Origin: Pedobacter sp. WC2423
GTDB taxonomy: Bacteria; Bacteroidota; Bacteroidia; Sphingobacteriales; Sphingobacteriaceae
Assembly (NCBI RefSeq): GCF_040822065.1
Contig: NZ_CP162005.1
Span: 4,216,001 to 4,280,000, forward strand
Direction of reading: 5' to 3'
Length of the DNA: 64,000 bases
Shown here: piece by piece, positions 26,070 to 35,267 of the stretch
Layout: each line of letters starts with the position of its first letter
Position numbering within the stretch: position 1 is the stretch's first letter
The notes under the pieces: generated by a model
The model's database searches: none
What the model was told of the DNA's origin: nothing
The model's input: the letters and a program-made list of their open reading frames with translations, nothing else
Translations under genes and position numbers: made by a program

Positions 26070-27470
26070 ATGAAAAAACTTCTAGTCCTGCTTGCCATAT
26101 GCTCGCTTTGGTCATGTAAGAAACAAAATGAAATTACCCAGTCACAAAATGGGACTGATAAACGCAAAACCTTCTCTGCGGCAGACGGCTTGTTTGATGT
26201 GTTAGGTTATGGATATAACGTAACCGGGGAATATGGTAATTCAAGTGCTGCTACCTATAAAATTATAGATGTTGCACGACTAAAAGCCGACGCTCCTAAT
26301 CGCGTTGAGACTGACTTATCAAAGAAGCAGGATAATCAATTAATTACCAGCGAAAATGTGGAGAGCTACTCTAGAAAGGTATCTGCTAATCTTAAGGCAA
26401 CTACAGGTTTTCTCTTTTTCAAAGGATCTGTATCAGCATCATATTCTGATGCAAGTGCTTTCTCTTCAAAATATGTATATGGAAGTTACAATTTAGTGAT
26501 TCAGGAAAAAAGGGTTAAATTTAATTCAACTATCGATCTTTTAAAAAATTACATTACTCCTGAATTTACTGCGGATATTCAAAATAATTCTGCGGAGTAT
26601 ATTGTTCGTAAATATGGTACTCATGTGCTTTCAGATATTATTTTAGGAGCTAAACTTGAAGTACTATATCAAGCACAAACTTCTAAATCGGATAGGACAG
26701 TCGCGGCAGCAGCTGGTATGGATGTAGGTATTGGAAAATTATTTAGTATAAATACCGGACTTGGATACGATCAGGCCTCTACGTCAGGAAACTCTTCTCA
26801 GAAGTTACATTACAGGACGTATGGAGGAGACCCTTCAATAAGCCTTATGCCTACAACAGTTTCTCTGGATCAAAATACACCTCCTAAAGTTAGTGTAGCG
26901 AATTGGCAGAGTAGTTCTAAAGTTGAAAATGCAGAATTAATAGATATTAGTCCAGATGGTCTGATCGCAATTTATGAACTAATCTCTGATCCAGGTAAAA
27001 AAGCTGCTGTTCATCAGTATGTAGATAAGTATTTATCTGATAATAAGGTTAAGGCTTCTGCTGATCCGATTTATCAGTTTTACAACGGTAAAAATGGCGG
27101 TAATCATTACGCTTCACCAGATATAAATGCTACAAATGGTAATACTGGCGGATGGGGACTTTTGGGTGTAGATTTTAAAGCGTTTACAAGCCAGGTAGAA
27201 GGAACAGTTCCTGTTTACTTATTTTATAATAACCCAAGTTTTGACCACTTTGTTACAGCTGACAGAAGCTCGGTGAATGGCTTCAATGATTGGCAGTTTT
27301 ATGGAACTATTTTTTATGCTTACCCAACACAAGTTCCTGGTACAGTTCCAATATATGTATATTATAATGCCGGTGGCAAGAATCATTATACAACTTCAGA
27401 ACCTAATATTACAAGCCAGTTCCCAGGCTGGGCTAAATTTGGAGTTAGTTTCTACGCTTTTCCGCGTTAA
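26070..27470 (+). CDS. MACPF-domain lipoprotein with three C-terminal DUF5648-like repeats
   Basis: A 466-residue secreted lipoprotein. The signal peptide ends in LWSC, followed by KKQNE. Residues about 40-310 look like a membrane attack complex/perforin domain: the signature KYGTHVLSDIILGAKLE near 181-197 matches the Y-G-T-H-x7-G pattern, flanked by S/A/G-rich amphipathic stretches suited to pore-forming hairpins. Residues 330-466 hold three repeats, each with an aromatic strand (YQFYN, YLFYN, YVYYN), an HY/HF motif and a closing FxAY/FYAF, like DUF5648 binding repeats. Secreted MACPF lipoproteins of Bacteroidales (BSAPs) kill related strains, so a similar role is possible. No immunity gene or toxin operon is obvious. 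Confidence 0.78.
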   Translation: MKKLLVLLAICSLWSCKKQNEITQSQNGTDKRKTFSAADGLFDVLGYGYNVTGEYGNSSAATYKIIDVARLKADAPNRVETDLSKKQDNQLITSENVESYSRKVSANLKATTGFLFFKGSVSASYSDASAFSSKYVYGSYNLVIQEKRVKFNSTIDLLKNYITPEFTADIQNNSAEYIVRKYGTHVLSDIILGAKLEVLYQAQTSKSDRTVAAAAGMDVGIGKLFSINTGLGYDQASTSGNSSQKLHYRTYGGDPSISLMPTTVSLDQNTPPKVSVANWQSSSKVENAELIDISPDGLIAIYELISDPGKKAAVHQYVDKYLSDNKVKASADPIYQFYNGKNGGNHYASPDINATNGNTGGWGLLGVDFKAFTSQVEGTVPVYLFYNNPSFDHFVTADRSSVNGFNDWQFYGTIFYAYPTQVPGTVPIYVYYNAGGKNHYTTSEPNITSQFPGWAKFGVSFYAFPR

Positions 27471-27492
27471 TTAACAGTTCATTGATAAATTG

Positions 27493-27538
27493 AAAAGGCT
27501 TAAAAAAGTGGTATATTATCGCTTTTTTAAGCCTTTTT
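27493..27538. terminator. Terminator after the MACPF gene
   Basis: AAAAGGCTTAAAAAAG pairs with CTTTTTTAAGCCTTTT around a 13-base loop; T residues follow. Confidence 0.88.
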
Positions 27539-27630
27539 AATTTAATTAATCTTTTTAAGATCTTAGTTGGAACTTCTCTTTTATGCAGTTATTTCATTTA
27601 AAGACTTTACTCGAATGGCGCATTATTTTA

Positions 27631-27638
27631 TACATTTG
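27631..27638 (+). promoter_or_regulatory. -7 element four bases before a small ORF
   Basis: TACATTTG is an exact TAnnTTTG and ends four bases before the ATG at 27643, predicting an almost leaderless transcript that would continue into ridA. It also shows that the reading frame upstream of 27643 is not translated. Confidence 0.55.
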
Positions 27639-27642
27639 TGTT

Positions 27643-27774
27643 ATGTACTTTTTTAGAAAAAAAGATCCGAACAGGCCAACTAGTATTGACATCAAAATCA
27701 TGCATGTCATTAATGCGCTTGCTATCTCAATTTTTATCATTGGAATTACCCTGAAACTTTTACACTGGATATAA
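27643..27774 (+). CDS. Small single-span membrane protein (43 aa)
   Basis: A short protein with a basic N-terminus (MYFFRKKDPNRPTSIDIK) and one hydrophobic segment (about residues 20-42, ending LLHWI), so probably anchored in the inner membrane with its N-terminus inside. The open frame extends upstream to 27583, but the exact -7 element directly before 27643 makes this ATG the likely start. It is three bases from ridA and probably co-transcribed with it. I do not recognise the family with certainty; function unknown. Confidence 0.6.
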   Translation: MYFFRKKDPNRPTSIDIKIMHVINALAISIFIIGITLKLLHWI

Positions 27775-27777
27775 ATC

Positions 27778-28158
27778 ATGAAGACAATTATCAATACCTC
27801 GAATGCACCAGCTCCGATCGGCCCTTATAGCCAGGCTGTATTAGCTAATGGATTTCTATATGTATCCGGACAAATCCCAATTAACCCTGCAACAGGAGAG
27901 CTTACGCAGTCTTCTATTAAAGATGAAACTGAACAAGTAATGCGTAACCTGAATGCTGTATTACTGGAAGCGGGTTTTGAGTTTACACATATTCTTAAAT
28001 CAACCATATTTTTGTCGGATATGGACTTATTTGCAGAGGTAAATGAAGTCTATGGATCTTACTTTGAGTCTGACTTTCCTGCACGTGAAACCGTTGCTGT
28101 AAAAGGATTGCCTAAAGGTGTAAATGTGGAAATTTCAGTGATTGCTTATAAAGGATAA
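27778..28158 (+). CDS. ridA: RidA family enamine/imine deaminase
   Basis: Hydrolyses reactive 2-aminoacrylate-type enamines released by PLP enzymes, in the cytoplasm. The 126 residues have full length and the family motifs: APAPIGPYSQAV at the N-terminus, LYVSGQIPINP, the ESDFPARETVAV segment with the substrate-binding arginine near 105, and VEISVIAYKG at the C-terminus. The gene is followed at once by an EamA-type transporter gene. No dedicated amino-acid biosynthesis neighbour gives further clues. Confidence 0.95.
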   Translation: MKTIINTSNAPAPIGPYSQAVLANGFLYVSGQIPINPATGELTQSSIKDETEQVMRNLNAVLLEAGFEFTHILKSTIFLSDMDLFAEVNEVYGSYFESDFPARETVAVKGLPKGVNVEISVIAYKG

Positions 28159-28159
28159 A

Positions 28160-29074
28160 TTGGCGGGTTCAAATGTACGTTACCTGCTGGCAGGATTCAT
28201 CCCCTTTGTAATTTGGGGATGCTTTGCTATTCCTTTAAGAAATATCAAAGGTTTTCCGTCTGAAGAAATTTTATACTATCGTATATTTACCTCCCTGATT
28301 TTAATCTGGACAGTCATTCTTCTTTTCAGGAGAAAGCAACTGAATACAGATATTGCTTATGTAAAGGCCGTATCTAAAAAGCAGCGGATTACCTATATGT
28401 GGCAGATCCTCTGTGCAACAGTGTTCCTGACGCTCAACTGGTACACATTCATCTATGCAGTCAACAATGTAAGTCTGACCTCTGCGGCATTTGCTTACAT
28501 GGTATGTCCATTATTAACTGCTTTTGGCGGCTTTGTAATTCTTAAAGAACAATTATCGCCTATAAAGCTGATTTCCCTGGTCATTGCACTGGTTAGCGTT
28601 GTTTTTTTAGCGACAGGCTCATTGAGAGATGTGATCTGGTCAGTAGTGATTGCTGCATTTTATGCCGGTTATCTGGTGATTCAACGAAAAATGCAGGGAA
28701 TTGATAAACTTAATGTACTGGCTGTTCAATTTTTAGTAGCCTGTCTGATTCTGCTGCCATTTTTCATCTATCAGTATAAGGGATTTCCGCAAAGCAGCTG
28801 GTTCTGGATACATATTCTGATTATCGCTATTGTATTTACAATTATACCCTTGTTCTTAAGTCTCTATTCGCTGATTGGTATACCTTCCTCCACATTGGGA
28901 ATTTTGATTTATATCAATCCGATTATTGCTTTCGCTATTGCAGTGTTTTACTTTGGCGAGGCCATTGATGTTCATCAGGTTTATGCTTATGTACTGTTAT
29001 TATTTTCAGTAATTTTGTTTAACTGGAATTTGATCAGAACTATATTTTCTGCTAAGACATTATCTAATATTTAA
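28160..29074 (+). CDS. EamA/RarD-like permease
   Basis: A roughly 304-residue membrane protein with about ten transmembrane helices in two EamA halves, starting RYLLAGFIPFVIWGCFAIPLR and containing EEILYYRIFTSLI and ALNWYTFIYAVNN-like segments (here TLNWYTFIYAVNN) typical of the RarD subgroup of drug/metabolite exporters. No ATG is present; TTG at 28160, preceded by AAAGGA, avoids overlap with ridA, whereas TTG at 28142 would overlap it by 17 bases. Substrate unknown. recG follows after 18 bases. Confidence 0.85.
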   Translation: MAGSNVRYLLAGFIPFVIWGCFAIPLRNIKGFPSEEILYYRIFTSLILIWTVILLFRRKQLNTDIAYVKAVSKKQRITYMWQILCATVFLTLNWYTFIYAVNNVSLTSAAFAYMVCPLLTAFGGFVILKEQLSPIKLISLVIALVSVVFLATGSLRDVIWSVVIAAFYAGYLVIQRKMQGIDKLNVLAVQFLVACLILLPFFIYQYKGFPQSSWFWIHILIIAIVFTIIPLFLSLYSLIGIPSSTLGILIYINPIIAFAIAVFYFGEAIDVHQVYAYVLLLFSVILFNWNLIRTIFSAKTLSNI

Positions 29075-29092
29075 TACCTAACAACCAACAAC

Positions 29093-31198
29093 TTGTTTGC
29101 TTCTGATTTAGATACAACGATTGAGTTTTTGAAAGGAGTAGGCCCTAAGCGTGCCGAAATTTTACAGAAAGAATTAGGTATATATACTTATGCCGATTTA
29201 CTGGGCTGTTATCCTTTCCGGTATATCGACAGAACACGTTTTTATAAAATAAATGAGCTTGACGGTGATTTACCCTACGTTCAGATCCTTGGGCGGATTA
29301 CCGGTAAGGAAACTATTGGTGAAAAACATAAAAAAAGAATTGTAGCCAGACTGACTGATGAAACCGGCACTATTGAACTGGTCTGGTTTCAAAGTTTAAA
29401 ATGGGTAGATGAAAATGTGATGCGTGGAAAGGTCTATATTGCCTTTGGCAAGCCGACCGTTTTTAATGGTTCTTACAGTATTTCACATCCCGAAATGGAG
29501 AGTTATCCCAGGCCGGCCACACTCACCGGAAACCTGACTTTACAGCCTGTTTATAACTCTACGGAAAAGCTGAAGAAGTTTTCGCTGGATAGTAAAGGAA
29601 TTCAGAAAATGCAGGCGCTGGTGATTGAACAATGTCTGCAAGAAATCAGGGAAACAATTCCAGGTTATATTCTGGATAAATACCGGATGGTTAACCGCAA
29701 GGAAGCCTTATTAAATATCCACTTTCCAAAAGATATAACTGCTTTACAAAATGCACAGCGCAGACTGAAGTTTGAAGAATTATTCTTCATTCAACTTCAG
29801 TTATTAAGTAATAAACAATTCAGAGAACTGAAGTTTAAAGGACACCTGTTCAGTACCGTTGGTGAAAGAGTGAATACTTTTTATAAGGACATTCTGCCAT
29901 TTGAACTGACTGGTGCGCAGAAGCGGGTGATCAAAGAAATCAGACTGGACACGCAGCGCGGCATCCAGATGAACAGATTGGTACAGGGTGATGTTGGAAG
30001 TGGAAAAACAGTAGTGGCTTTAATGAGTATGCTGCTGGCCAATGATAATGGTTATCAGGCTTGTATGATGGCTCCAACCGAAATTCTGGCGCGTCAGCAT
30101 TATCACTCCATTTCTTCTTTACTGGATGGAAGGCTGATTAAGGTTGATATTTTAACTGGTAACACTACCAAGAAACAAAGAGTACTTTTACATGAACAGC
30201 TGGAAGCCGGAGAAATCGATATCCTGGTGGGTACACATGCACTCATTGAAGATAAAGTAGTTTTCAAAAATCTCGGCCTGGTAGTTATTGATGAACAGCA
30301 TCGTTTTGGAGTAGAACAAAGAGCTAAGCTCTGGCGTAAGAATAGTACTCCTCCACACATCCTGGTGATGACTGCTACGCCTATTCCAAGAACGCTGGCC
30401 ATGACTTTGTATGGAGACCTGGATGTTTCTATGATTGATGAATTGCCTGCCGGAAGAAAGCCAATTGAAACTAAACATTTACTGGAAGGACAACGGCTGA
30501 GGATGTTTGGATTCATGAAAACTGAAATTGCTAAAGGCAGACAGGTTTATGTAGTTTATCCATTAATTAAAGAGAGTGAAAAACTCGATTTGCTACATCT
30601 GGAAGCTGGTATAGAACAAATGCGCTATCAATTTCCGCTGCCGGATTATCAGATCAGTATTGTACATGGGCAGATGCCTAATAAGGATAAGCAATACGAA
30701 ATGCAGCGGTTTATAGATGGTAAAACGCAAATCATGGTAGCGACAACAGTTATAGAGGTTGGTGTAAATGTTCCTAATGCTTCTGTGATGATTATAGAAA
30801 ATGCAGAGCGGTTTGGGTTGTCACAGTTGCATCAGCTGCGTGGAAGAGTGGGCAGAGGTGCAGAGCAATCTTTTTGTATCCTGATGTCTGGTGAAAAACT
30901 AAGCAGAGAAGGCAGAAAGAGATTAGAAACGATGGTGATGACCAATAACGGATTTGAAATCTCAGAGATTGATCTGGAGTTGCGCGGGCCCGGAGACTTG
31001 TCAGGTACCATGCAAAGTGGAGTGCTGGATCTGAAGCTGGCAGATTTAGTGAAAGATCAGCAGATCTTACATGAAGCCAGAAATACGGTGATTGAGGTTT
31101 TTCAGCAAGACCCTACGCTTTCTTTACCTGAAAATGCTTTACTAAAGCGCTTTGTCGATAAAAAAAGCAGAGGGATCGCTTTGGATAAAATATCTTAA
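29093..31198 (+). CDS. recG: ATP-dependent DNA helicase RecG
   Basis: Branch-migration helicase that reverses stalled replication forks and processes Holliday junctions. The 701 residues include the N-terminal wedge (OB) domain (about 20-160), helicase motif I GDVGSGKT near 300, motif II DEQH near 401, motif III TATPIPRTLA and motif VI QLRGRVGRG near 585, and the C-terminal ELRGPGDLSGTMQSG. Start TTG at 29093 gives the usual N-terminus (LKGVGPKRAEIL). It probably shares a transcript with ridA and the permease gene. Intact. Confidence 0.97.
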   Translation: MFASDLDTTIEFLKGVGPKRAEILQKELGIYTYADLLGCYPFRYIDRTRFYKINELDGDLPYVQILGRITGKETIGEKHKKRIVARLTDETGTIELVWFQSLKWVDENVMRGKVYIAFGKPTVFNGSYSISHPEMESYPRPATLTGNLTLQPVYNSTEKLKKFSLDSKGIQKMQALVIEQCLQEIRETIPGYILDKYRMVNRKEALLNIHFPKDITALQNAQRRLKFEELFFIQLQLLSNKQFRELKFKGHLFSTVGERVNTFYKDILPFELTGAQKRVIKEIRLDTQRGIQMNRLVQGDVGSGKTVVALMSMLLANDNGYQACMMAPTEILARQHYHSISSLLDGRLIKVDILTGNTTKKQRVLLHEQLEAGEIDILVGTHALIEDKVVFKNLGLVVIDEQHRFGVEQRAKLWRKNSTPPHILVMTATPIPRTLAMTLYGDLDVSMIDELPAGRKPIETKHLLEGQRLRMFGFMKTEIAKGRQVYVVYPLIKESEKLDLLHLEAGIEQMRYQFPLPDYQISIVHGQMPNKDKQYEMQRFIDGKTQIMVATTVIEVGVNVPNASVMIIENAERFGLSQLHQLRGRVGRGAEQSFCILMSGEKLSREGRKRLETMVMTNNGFEISEIDLELRGPGDLSGTMQSGVLDLKLADLVKDQQILHEARNTVIEVFQQDPTLSLPENALLKRFVDKKSRGIALDKIS

Positions 31199-31210
31199 AA
31201 TCAGATTTTC

Positions 31211-32419
31211 TTAATCTTCGTCACTACCCGGCATAGAGCCAGTTCCTGTATAGGCGCCTTTTCTGATGACAGGAACACCCAGATGTTTATAAAGGTCATC
31301 TAGGTGCATCAGACTTCCATTAGTCAGGTTGCCCAGGAAAATAATTACAATATTCTTTTGTATATCGCGCACATAGATGTGGCGGAAACCATGCCACCAA
31401 CCTGTATGATAAACTACTTTACGTCCATTTTCTCCATCATACATTCTCCAGCCGTAACCATAGTTAAAGTGGCCGTTGACAGCTTTATTATGACCTGTAT
31501 AAGCAGAATCAAGACTGGATTGCTTTAATAATCTGCCTTTTTTTAAGGCGTTGTCATATAAAACAAGGTCATGAATAGTGCTGTATATCCCTTTGTCACC
31601 TACAGGTCCATCCAGGAAATTTTGTACTACTGAATATTTCCAGGTGCGGTCATGGCCGACAACATCAACAGGTATTTTGGAATATGCAGTGGTAGAATAT
31701 ACGTGTGTATGTTTCATGCCCGCAGGTTTGAAAACATACTCCATCATATAATCTGAGTATTTTTTGCCAGTTACTTTCTCAATAATAGCACCAAGCACCA
31801 TGAAATTGGAGTTGTTGTAATGGAATCTTGTGTCTGGTTTAGCGTAACGGTTCGGCTTGTATTGTGCAATGAGGTTCATGACATCCAGGTTACTCATTGG
31901 TTTCTTTTTATCTTTCCATACGCCATCGCTGAAATATACATAATTCATCATTCCGCTGCGGTGGGTAAGCAAGAGTTTTACAGTGATGTCTTCGTAAGGG
32001 AAATCGGGGTAGAACTTTTTAACGTTATCTGTTAATTTAAGTTTACCCTGCTCCACCAGCTGCATGATGGCAACTCCCGTAAATGTTTTAGTAATAGAGG
32101 CCAGTTCAAACTCCGAATTGATCTTTAAACTGTCACGGTGAAGGTAATCGGCCCATCCGATAGCTTTTTCATAAAGTATTTTGCCGTCTTTGGCAACGAG
32201 CATGTTTCCATTAAATCCAAATTTCTTATGCAGGTTGTCTACAAAATTAGCGATCCATTTGTCTCCTTTAGCCGGGTCATATGAAATGAGGAGGCTATCC
32301 GCTTTATCATCATTTACGGTTCTGATCTTCGGATCAGGATGTTTTTTGTTAGGATGTGAACAGGCACTGATGAGAAAAGTGGCCAGTAAAGCCACAGGGA
32401 AAAAGGTACGGTAAGTCAT
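31211..32419 (-). CDS. Serine hydrolase, beta-lactamase/penicillin-binding class C type, lipoprotein
   Basis: A 402-residue exported protein with a lipoprotein signal (LATFLISAC). The beta-lactamase-like domain shows the nucleophile motif SITK near residue 110, the second motif YNN (RFHYNNSNF) near 200 and HTG (VVYHTGWWHGF) near 345. Such proteins are D-alanyl peptidases or esterases of the periplasm more often than resistance enzymes; nothing here points to antibiotic resistance. It is divergent from fumC with a 137-base spacer. Confidence 0.88.
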   Translation of the reverse strand: MTYRTFFPVALLATFLISACSHPNKKHPDPKIRTVNDDKADSLLISYDPAKGDKWIANFVDNLHKKFGFNGNMLVAKDGKILYEKAIGWADYLHRDSLKINSEFELASITKTFTGVAIMQLVEQGKLKLTDNVKKFYPDFPYEDITVKLLLTHRSGMMNYVYFSDGVWKDKKKPMSNLDVMNLIAQYKPNRYAKPDTRFHYNNSNFMVLGAIIEKVTGKKYSDYMMEYVFKPAGMKHTHVYSTTAYSKIPVDVVGHDRTWKYSVVQNFLDGPVGDKGIYSTIHDLVLYDNALKKGRLLKQSSLDSAYTGHNKAVNGHFNYGYGWRMYDGENGRKVVYHTGWWHGFRHIYVRDIQKNIVIIFLGNLTNGSLMHLDDLYKHLGVPVIRKGAYTGTGSMPGSDED

Positions 32420-32532
32420 GAATTAGATTAGTCTTTTTTGAAGGCTGAAAAATAAACAATATTAAGCCTTTAAACGTAAAAGAGTTTTAAACATTATCAT
32501 ATACTTTACATTCTTCTATAGAGATAAAAGCT

Positions 32533-32540
32533 TATTTTTG
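32533..32540 (+). promoter_or_regulatory. Candidate -7 element of fumC
   Basis: TATTTTTG fits TAnnTTTG and lies 16 bases before the fumC ATG; no well-placed -33 TTG is seen. Confidence 0.45.
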
Positions 32541-32556
32541 AAAAAAAACAAAAGAA

Positions 32557-33954
32557 ATGAATTTTAGAACCGAACACGACACCATGGGCGAAGTGCAGGT
32601 CCCTGCTGATAAGTATTGGGGAGCACAAACTGAACGTTCACGTAATAATTTTAAAATTGGTCCTGAGGCTTCAATGCCAAAAGAGATTATCCATGCTTTT
32701 GGTTATCTCAAAAAAGCTGCAGCACTGGCCAATCAGGAACTTGGTGTGCTTGCAAGTGATAAAGCAGAATGGATTGCTAAGGCATGCGACGAAGTAATCG
32801 CCGGAACTTTAGACGATCAGTTCCCTCTGGTAATCTGGCAAACAGGTTCTGGAACCCAGAGTAACATGAACTCCAATGAAGTGATTGCAAACCGTGCACA
32901 CGTGATGAACGGTGGCAGCCTGACAGATGAGAAGAAAATTCTTCATCCAAATGATGATGTCAATAAATCACAATCTTCCAATGATACTTATCCTACAGCT
33001 ATGCATATTGCGGCATATAAACAAGCTGTGGAAATTACTATACCAGGTTTAGAAAAACTGGAAAAAACCTTAAAAGCTAAAGCAGTTGAGTTTGCACAGA
33101 TCGTGAAAACAGGAAGAACTCACTTTATGGACGCAACTCCGTTAACCCTGGGTCAGGAGTTTTCAGGTTACGCGCAGCAAATCACGAATAGTATCAGAGC
33201 GGTTAAAAATGCTTTGGTGATGATTACTGAATTAGCTTTAGGTGGTACTGCCGTAGGAACAGGACTGAATACGCCAAATGGGTATGATGTACTGGTTGCA
33301 CGCAAAATTGCAGAACTGACAGGTTTACCATTTGTAACTGCGCCAAACAAGTTTGAAGCATTGGCTGCACATGATGCCATGGTTGAATTATCGGCTGCTT
33401 ACAAACGTACAGCGGTAGCTTTAATGAAAGTAGGTAATGATGTAAGAATGCTGAGCTCAGGTCCGCGTTCGGGTATTGGTGAGATCATCATTCCTGACAA
33501 TGAGCCAGGATCTTCTATTATGCCTGGAAAAGTTAATCCTACGCAGCCAGAAGCTTTAACTATGGTTTGTGCACAAGTAATGGGAAATGATGTAACTGTA
33601 GGTATTGGTGGCAGCAACGGACATTTTGAACTGAATGTTTTTAAACCAGTTATTGCAGCGAATGTATTGCAGTCAGGAAGATTAATTGGTGATGCATGTG
33701 TCTCATTCAATGATAACTGCGCAGTAGGTATTTTGCCAAATTTACCTGAAATTAAAAAACATCTGGAAAATTCTTTAATGCTGGTTACAGCACTTAATCC
33801 GCATATCGGTTATGAGAATGCGGCTAAAATTGCTAAAAAAGCACATAAAGAAAATAAAACACTTCGTGAAGCTGCTGTAGAACTGGGGTTATTGACTAGT
33901 GAACAGTTTGATGAGTGGGTGAGACCAGAAGATATGGTAGGTAGTTTAAAATAA
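32557..33954 (+). CDS. fumC: Fumarate hydratase class II
   Basis: Converts fumarate to L-malate in the TCA cycle. The 465 residues match the FumC length and show KYWGAQTERSRNNF, TGSGTQSNMN near 100, TGRTHFMDATPLTLGQEF, and the superfamily signature GSSIMPGKVNPTQ near 318-330 with the catalytic serine. No iron-sulphur ligands, in line with class II. A lipoprotein gene follows after one base, so the two are likely co-transcribed. Intact. Confidence 0.97.
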   Translation: MNFRTEHDTMGEVQVPADKYWGAQTERSRNNFKIGPEASMPKEIIHAFGYLKKAAALANQELGVLASDKAEWIAKACDEVIAGTLDDQFPLVIWQTGSGTQSNMNSNEVIANRAHVMNGGSLTDEKKILHPNDDVNKSQSSNDTYPTAMHIAAYKQAVEITIPGLEKLEKTLKAKAVEFAQIVKTGRTHFMDATPLTLGQEFSGYAQQITNSIRAVKNALVMITELALGGTAVGTGLNTPNGYDVLVARKIAELTGLPFVTAPNKFEALAAHDAMVELSAAYKRTAVALMKVGNDVRMLSSGPRSGIGEIIIPDNEPGSSIMPGKVNPTQPEALTMVCAQVMGNDVTVGIGGSNGHFELNVFKPVIAANVLQSGRLIGDACVSFNDNCAVGILPNLPEIKKHLENSLMLVTALNPHIGYENAAKIAKKAHKENKTLREAAVELGLLTSEQFDEWVRPEDMVGSLK

Positions 33955-33955
33955 C

Positions 33956-34453
33956 ATGAATAGATACCATTATCTAATTATCCTGTTTTGTTTGATGGCG
34001 TTTCCCGGTTGCGAGAGACGCCCAAACGTTCAGGGGAATGGAGAAACTTTTTTACAGGGCGTCTGGAGTCAGGATAGCATTGCCAATGCGGCTAAACTGA
34101 TGAACTATACACACCATCAGGTGAAAATTACCTGTGATTCATTTTATGTTGACCTGACTACACATTCAAAAGTTAACTATTATGAAGATCCCTGTTACAA
34201 TAATGGCGTTTGGAAAGAGTATGCAAAGGGTGTATACCAGGTAAGAAAAGATAGTTTGTTCTTAGAGGGAACATATACTAAAGCTAACTATAAGCAAAAG
34301 GTTTCCGGTTGTTATACCGTTGGAATATACAGGAAAAGTTTTCTGATCAAGTCAAAGGATTCCACTCACCTTTCTTTACAAAGCCTGAGTGATCAAAGGG
34401 ATGTTAATCTTGTCCTGAAACAAAAAATCAAATGTGTACCGCAAGAATTATAA
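33956..34453 (+). CDS. Hypothetical lipoprotein downstream of fumC
   Basis: A 165-residue protein with a lipoprotein signal (LMAFPGC, then ERRPN). The mature part has regularly spaced beta-type segments, FLQGVWSQDS, the cysteine pair C63/C80 region (KITCDSFYVD, EDPCYNNGVW) and two further cysteines near 121 and 162. The fold looks like a small beta-barrel lipocalin-like domain, but I recognise no family. It starts one base after the fumC stop; that link may be why similar proteins are sometimes labelled fumarate hydratase, for which nothing in the sequence speaks. Confidence 0.7.
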   Translation: MNRYHYLIILFCLMAFPGCERRPNVQGNGETFLQGVWSQDSIANAAKLMNYTHHQVKITCDSFYVDLTTHSKVNYYEDPCYNNGVWKEYAKGVYQVRKDSLFLEGTYTKANYKQKVSGCYTVGIYRKSFLIKSKDSTHLSLQSLSDQRDVNLVLKQKIKCVPQEL

Positions 34454-34462
34454 AATAAAACA

Positions 34463-35263
34463 ATGATTTCAGTAGTAAATATAAAGAAGGTTTGTATTGC
34501 AGTCGCATTGATTGCTTACCTGCCGTTGAATGCAGCAGCCTGGGGACAAACAGGACACAGGATTGTCGGACAGATTGCTGACTATTATCTGACAGCAAAA
34601 GCCCGCAAGGCTGTAAAACAGGTGTTGGGAAATGAAAGTATGGCGATTGCAAGTAACTGGCCGGATTTTATCAAGTCAGATACGGCATATAACTACCTGA
34701 CCAGCTGGCATTATGTAAATATTCCTGGTGATCTGGATCAGAATGGTGTATTTAACTTTCTGGAAACAAGTAAGGAGCCTAATGTTTATAACAAGATTCC
34801 TGAGATGATCAGAATTCTTAAGAATAAACAAAGTACCCATGATCAGCAGCAAATGGCTATGCGTTTATTGATACATATGGTAGGCGATGTACATCAGCCA
34901 ATGCATACGGCAAGAAAAGAAGATCTTGGTGGTAATAAGGTCAGTGTAATGTGGTTTGGTCAGCGTTCAAACCTTCACCGCGTATGGGATGAAGATCTGA
35001 TTGACAGACAGCAGTTAAGTTATACTGAGTATGCAACAGCAATTAATCATCCTTCGAAAGAGCAATTTATGAAATGGAGTCATGATTCTTTAAAGGAAAC
35101 TGTTTATGAATCTTATGTAGCTTGTAATAAAATATATGATAAGACTAAAGCTGATGATAAATTAAGCTACCGTTATAACTTTGATTTTATTGACCTGCTG
35201 AATGAGCAGTTATTAAAGGGTGGTGTACGTTTAGCACAGATCATTAACGATATTTATTCATAG
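34463..35263 (+). CDS. S1/P1 nuclease
   Basis: Secreted zinc-dependent single-strand nuclease/phosphatase. The signal peptide ends at AAA before WGQTGHRIV; the mature N-terminal tryptophan, H in TGHR, D in NWPDFI, H in TSWHYVN, H in LLIHMVGDVHQPMHTARKEDLGGN (four His/Asp ligands) and H/D in NLHRVWDEDLI form the tri-zinc site. The 266-residue length is typical of bacterial members. It sits 9 bases after the lipoprotein and 4 before the phosphatase gene, in one likely transcript. It probably scavenges nucleic acids in the periplasm. Confidence 0.93.
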   Translation: MISVVNIKKVCIAVALIAYLPLNAAAWGQTGHRIVGQIADYYLTAKARKAVKQVLGNESMAIASNWPDFIKSDTAYNYLTSWHYVNIPGDLDQNGVFNFLETSKEPNVYNKIPEMIRILKNKQSTHDQQQMAMRLLIHMVGDVHQPMHTARKEDLGGNKVSVMWFGQRSNLHRVWDEDLIDRQQLSYTEYATAINHPSKEQFMKWSHDSLKETVYESYVACNKIYDKTKADDKLSYRYNFDFIDLLNEQLLKGGVRLAQIINDIYS

Positions 35264-35267
35264 GCCG

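Noticed and set aside
31211..32419. Antibiotic resistance beta-lactamase
   Set aside because: The SxxK/YxN/HxG hydrolase family is very broad, and a lipoprotein serine hydrolase in this setting is more likely a peptidase or esterase.
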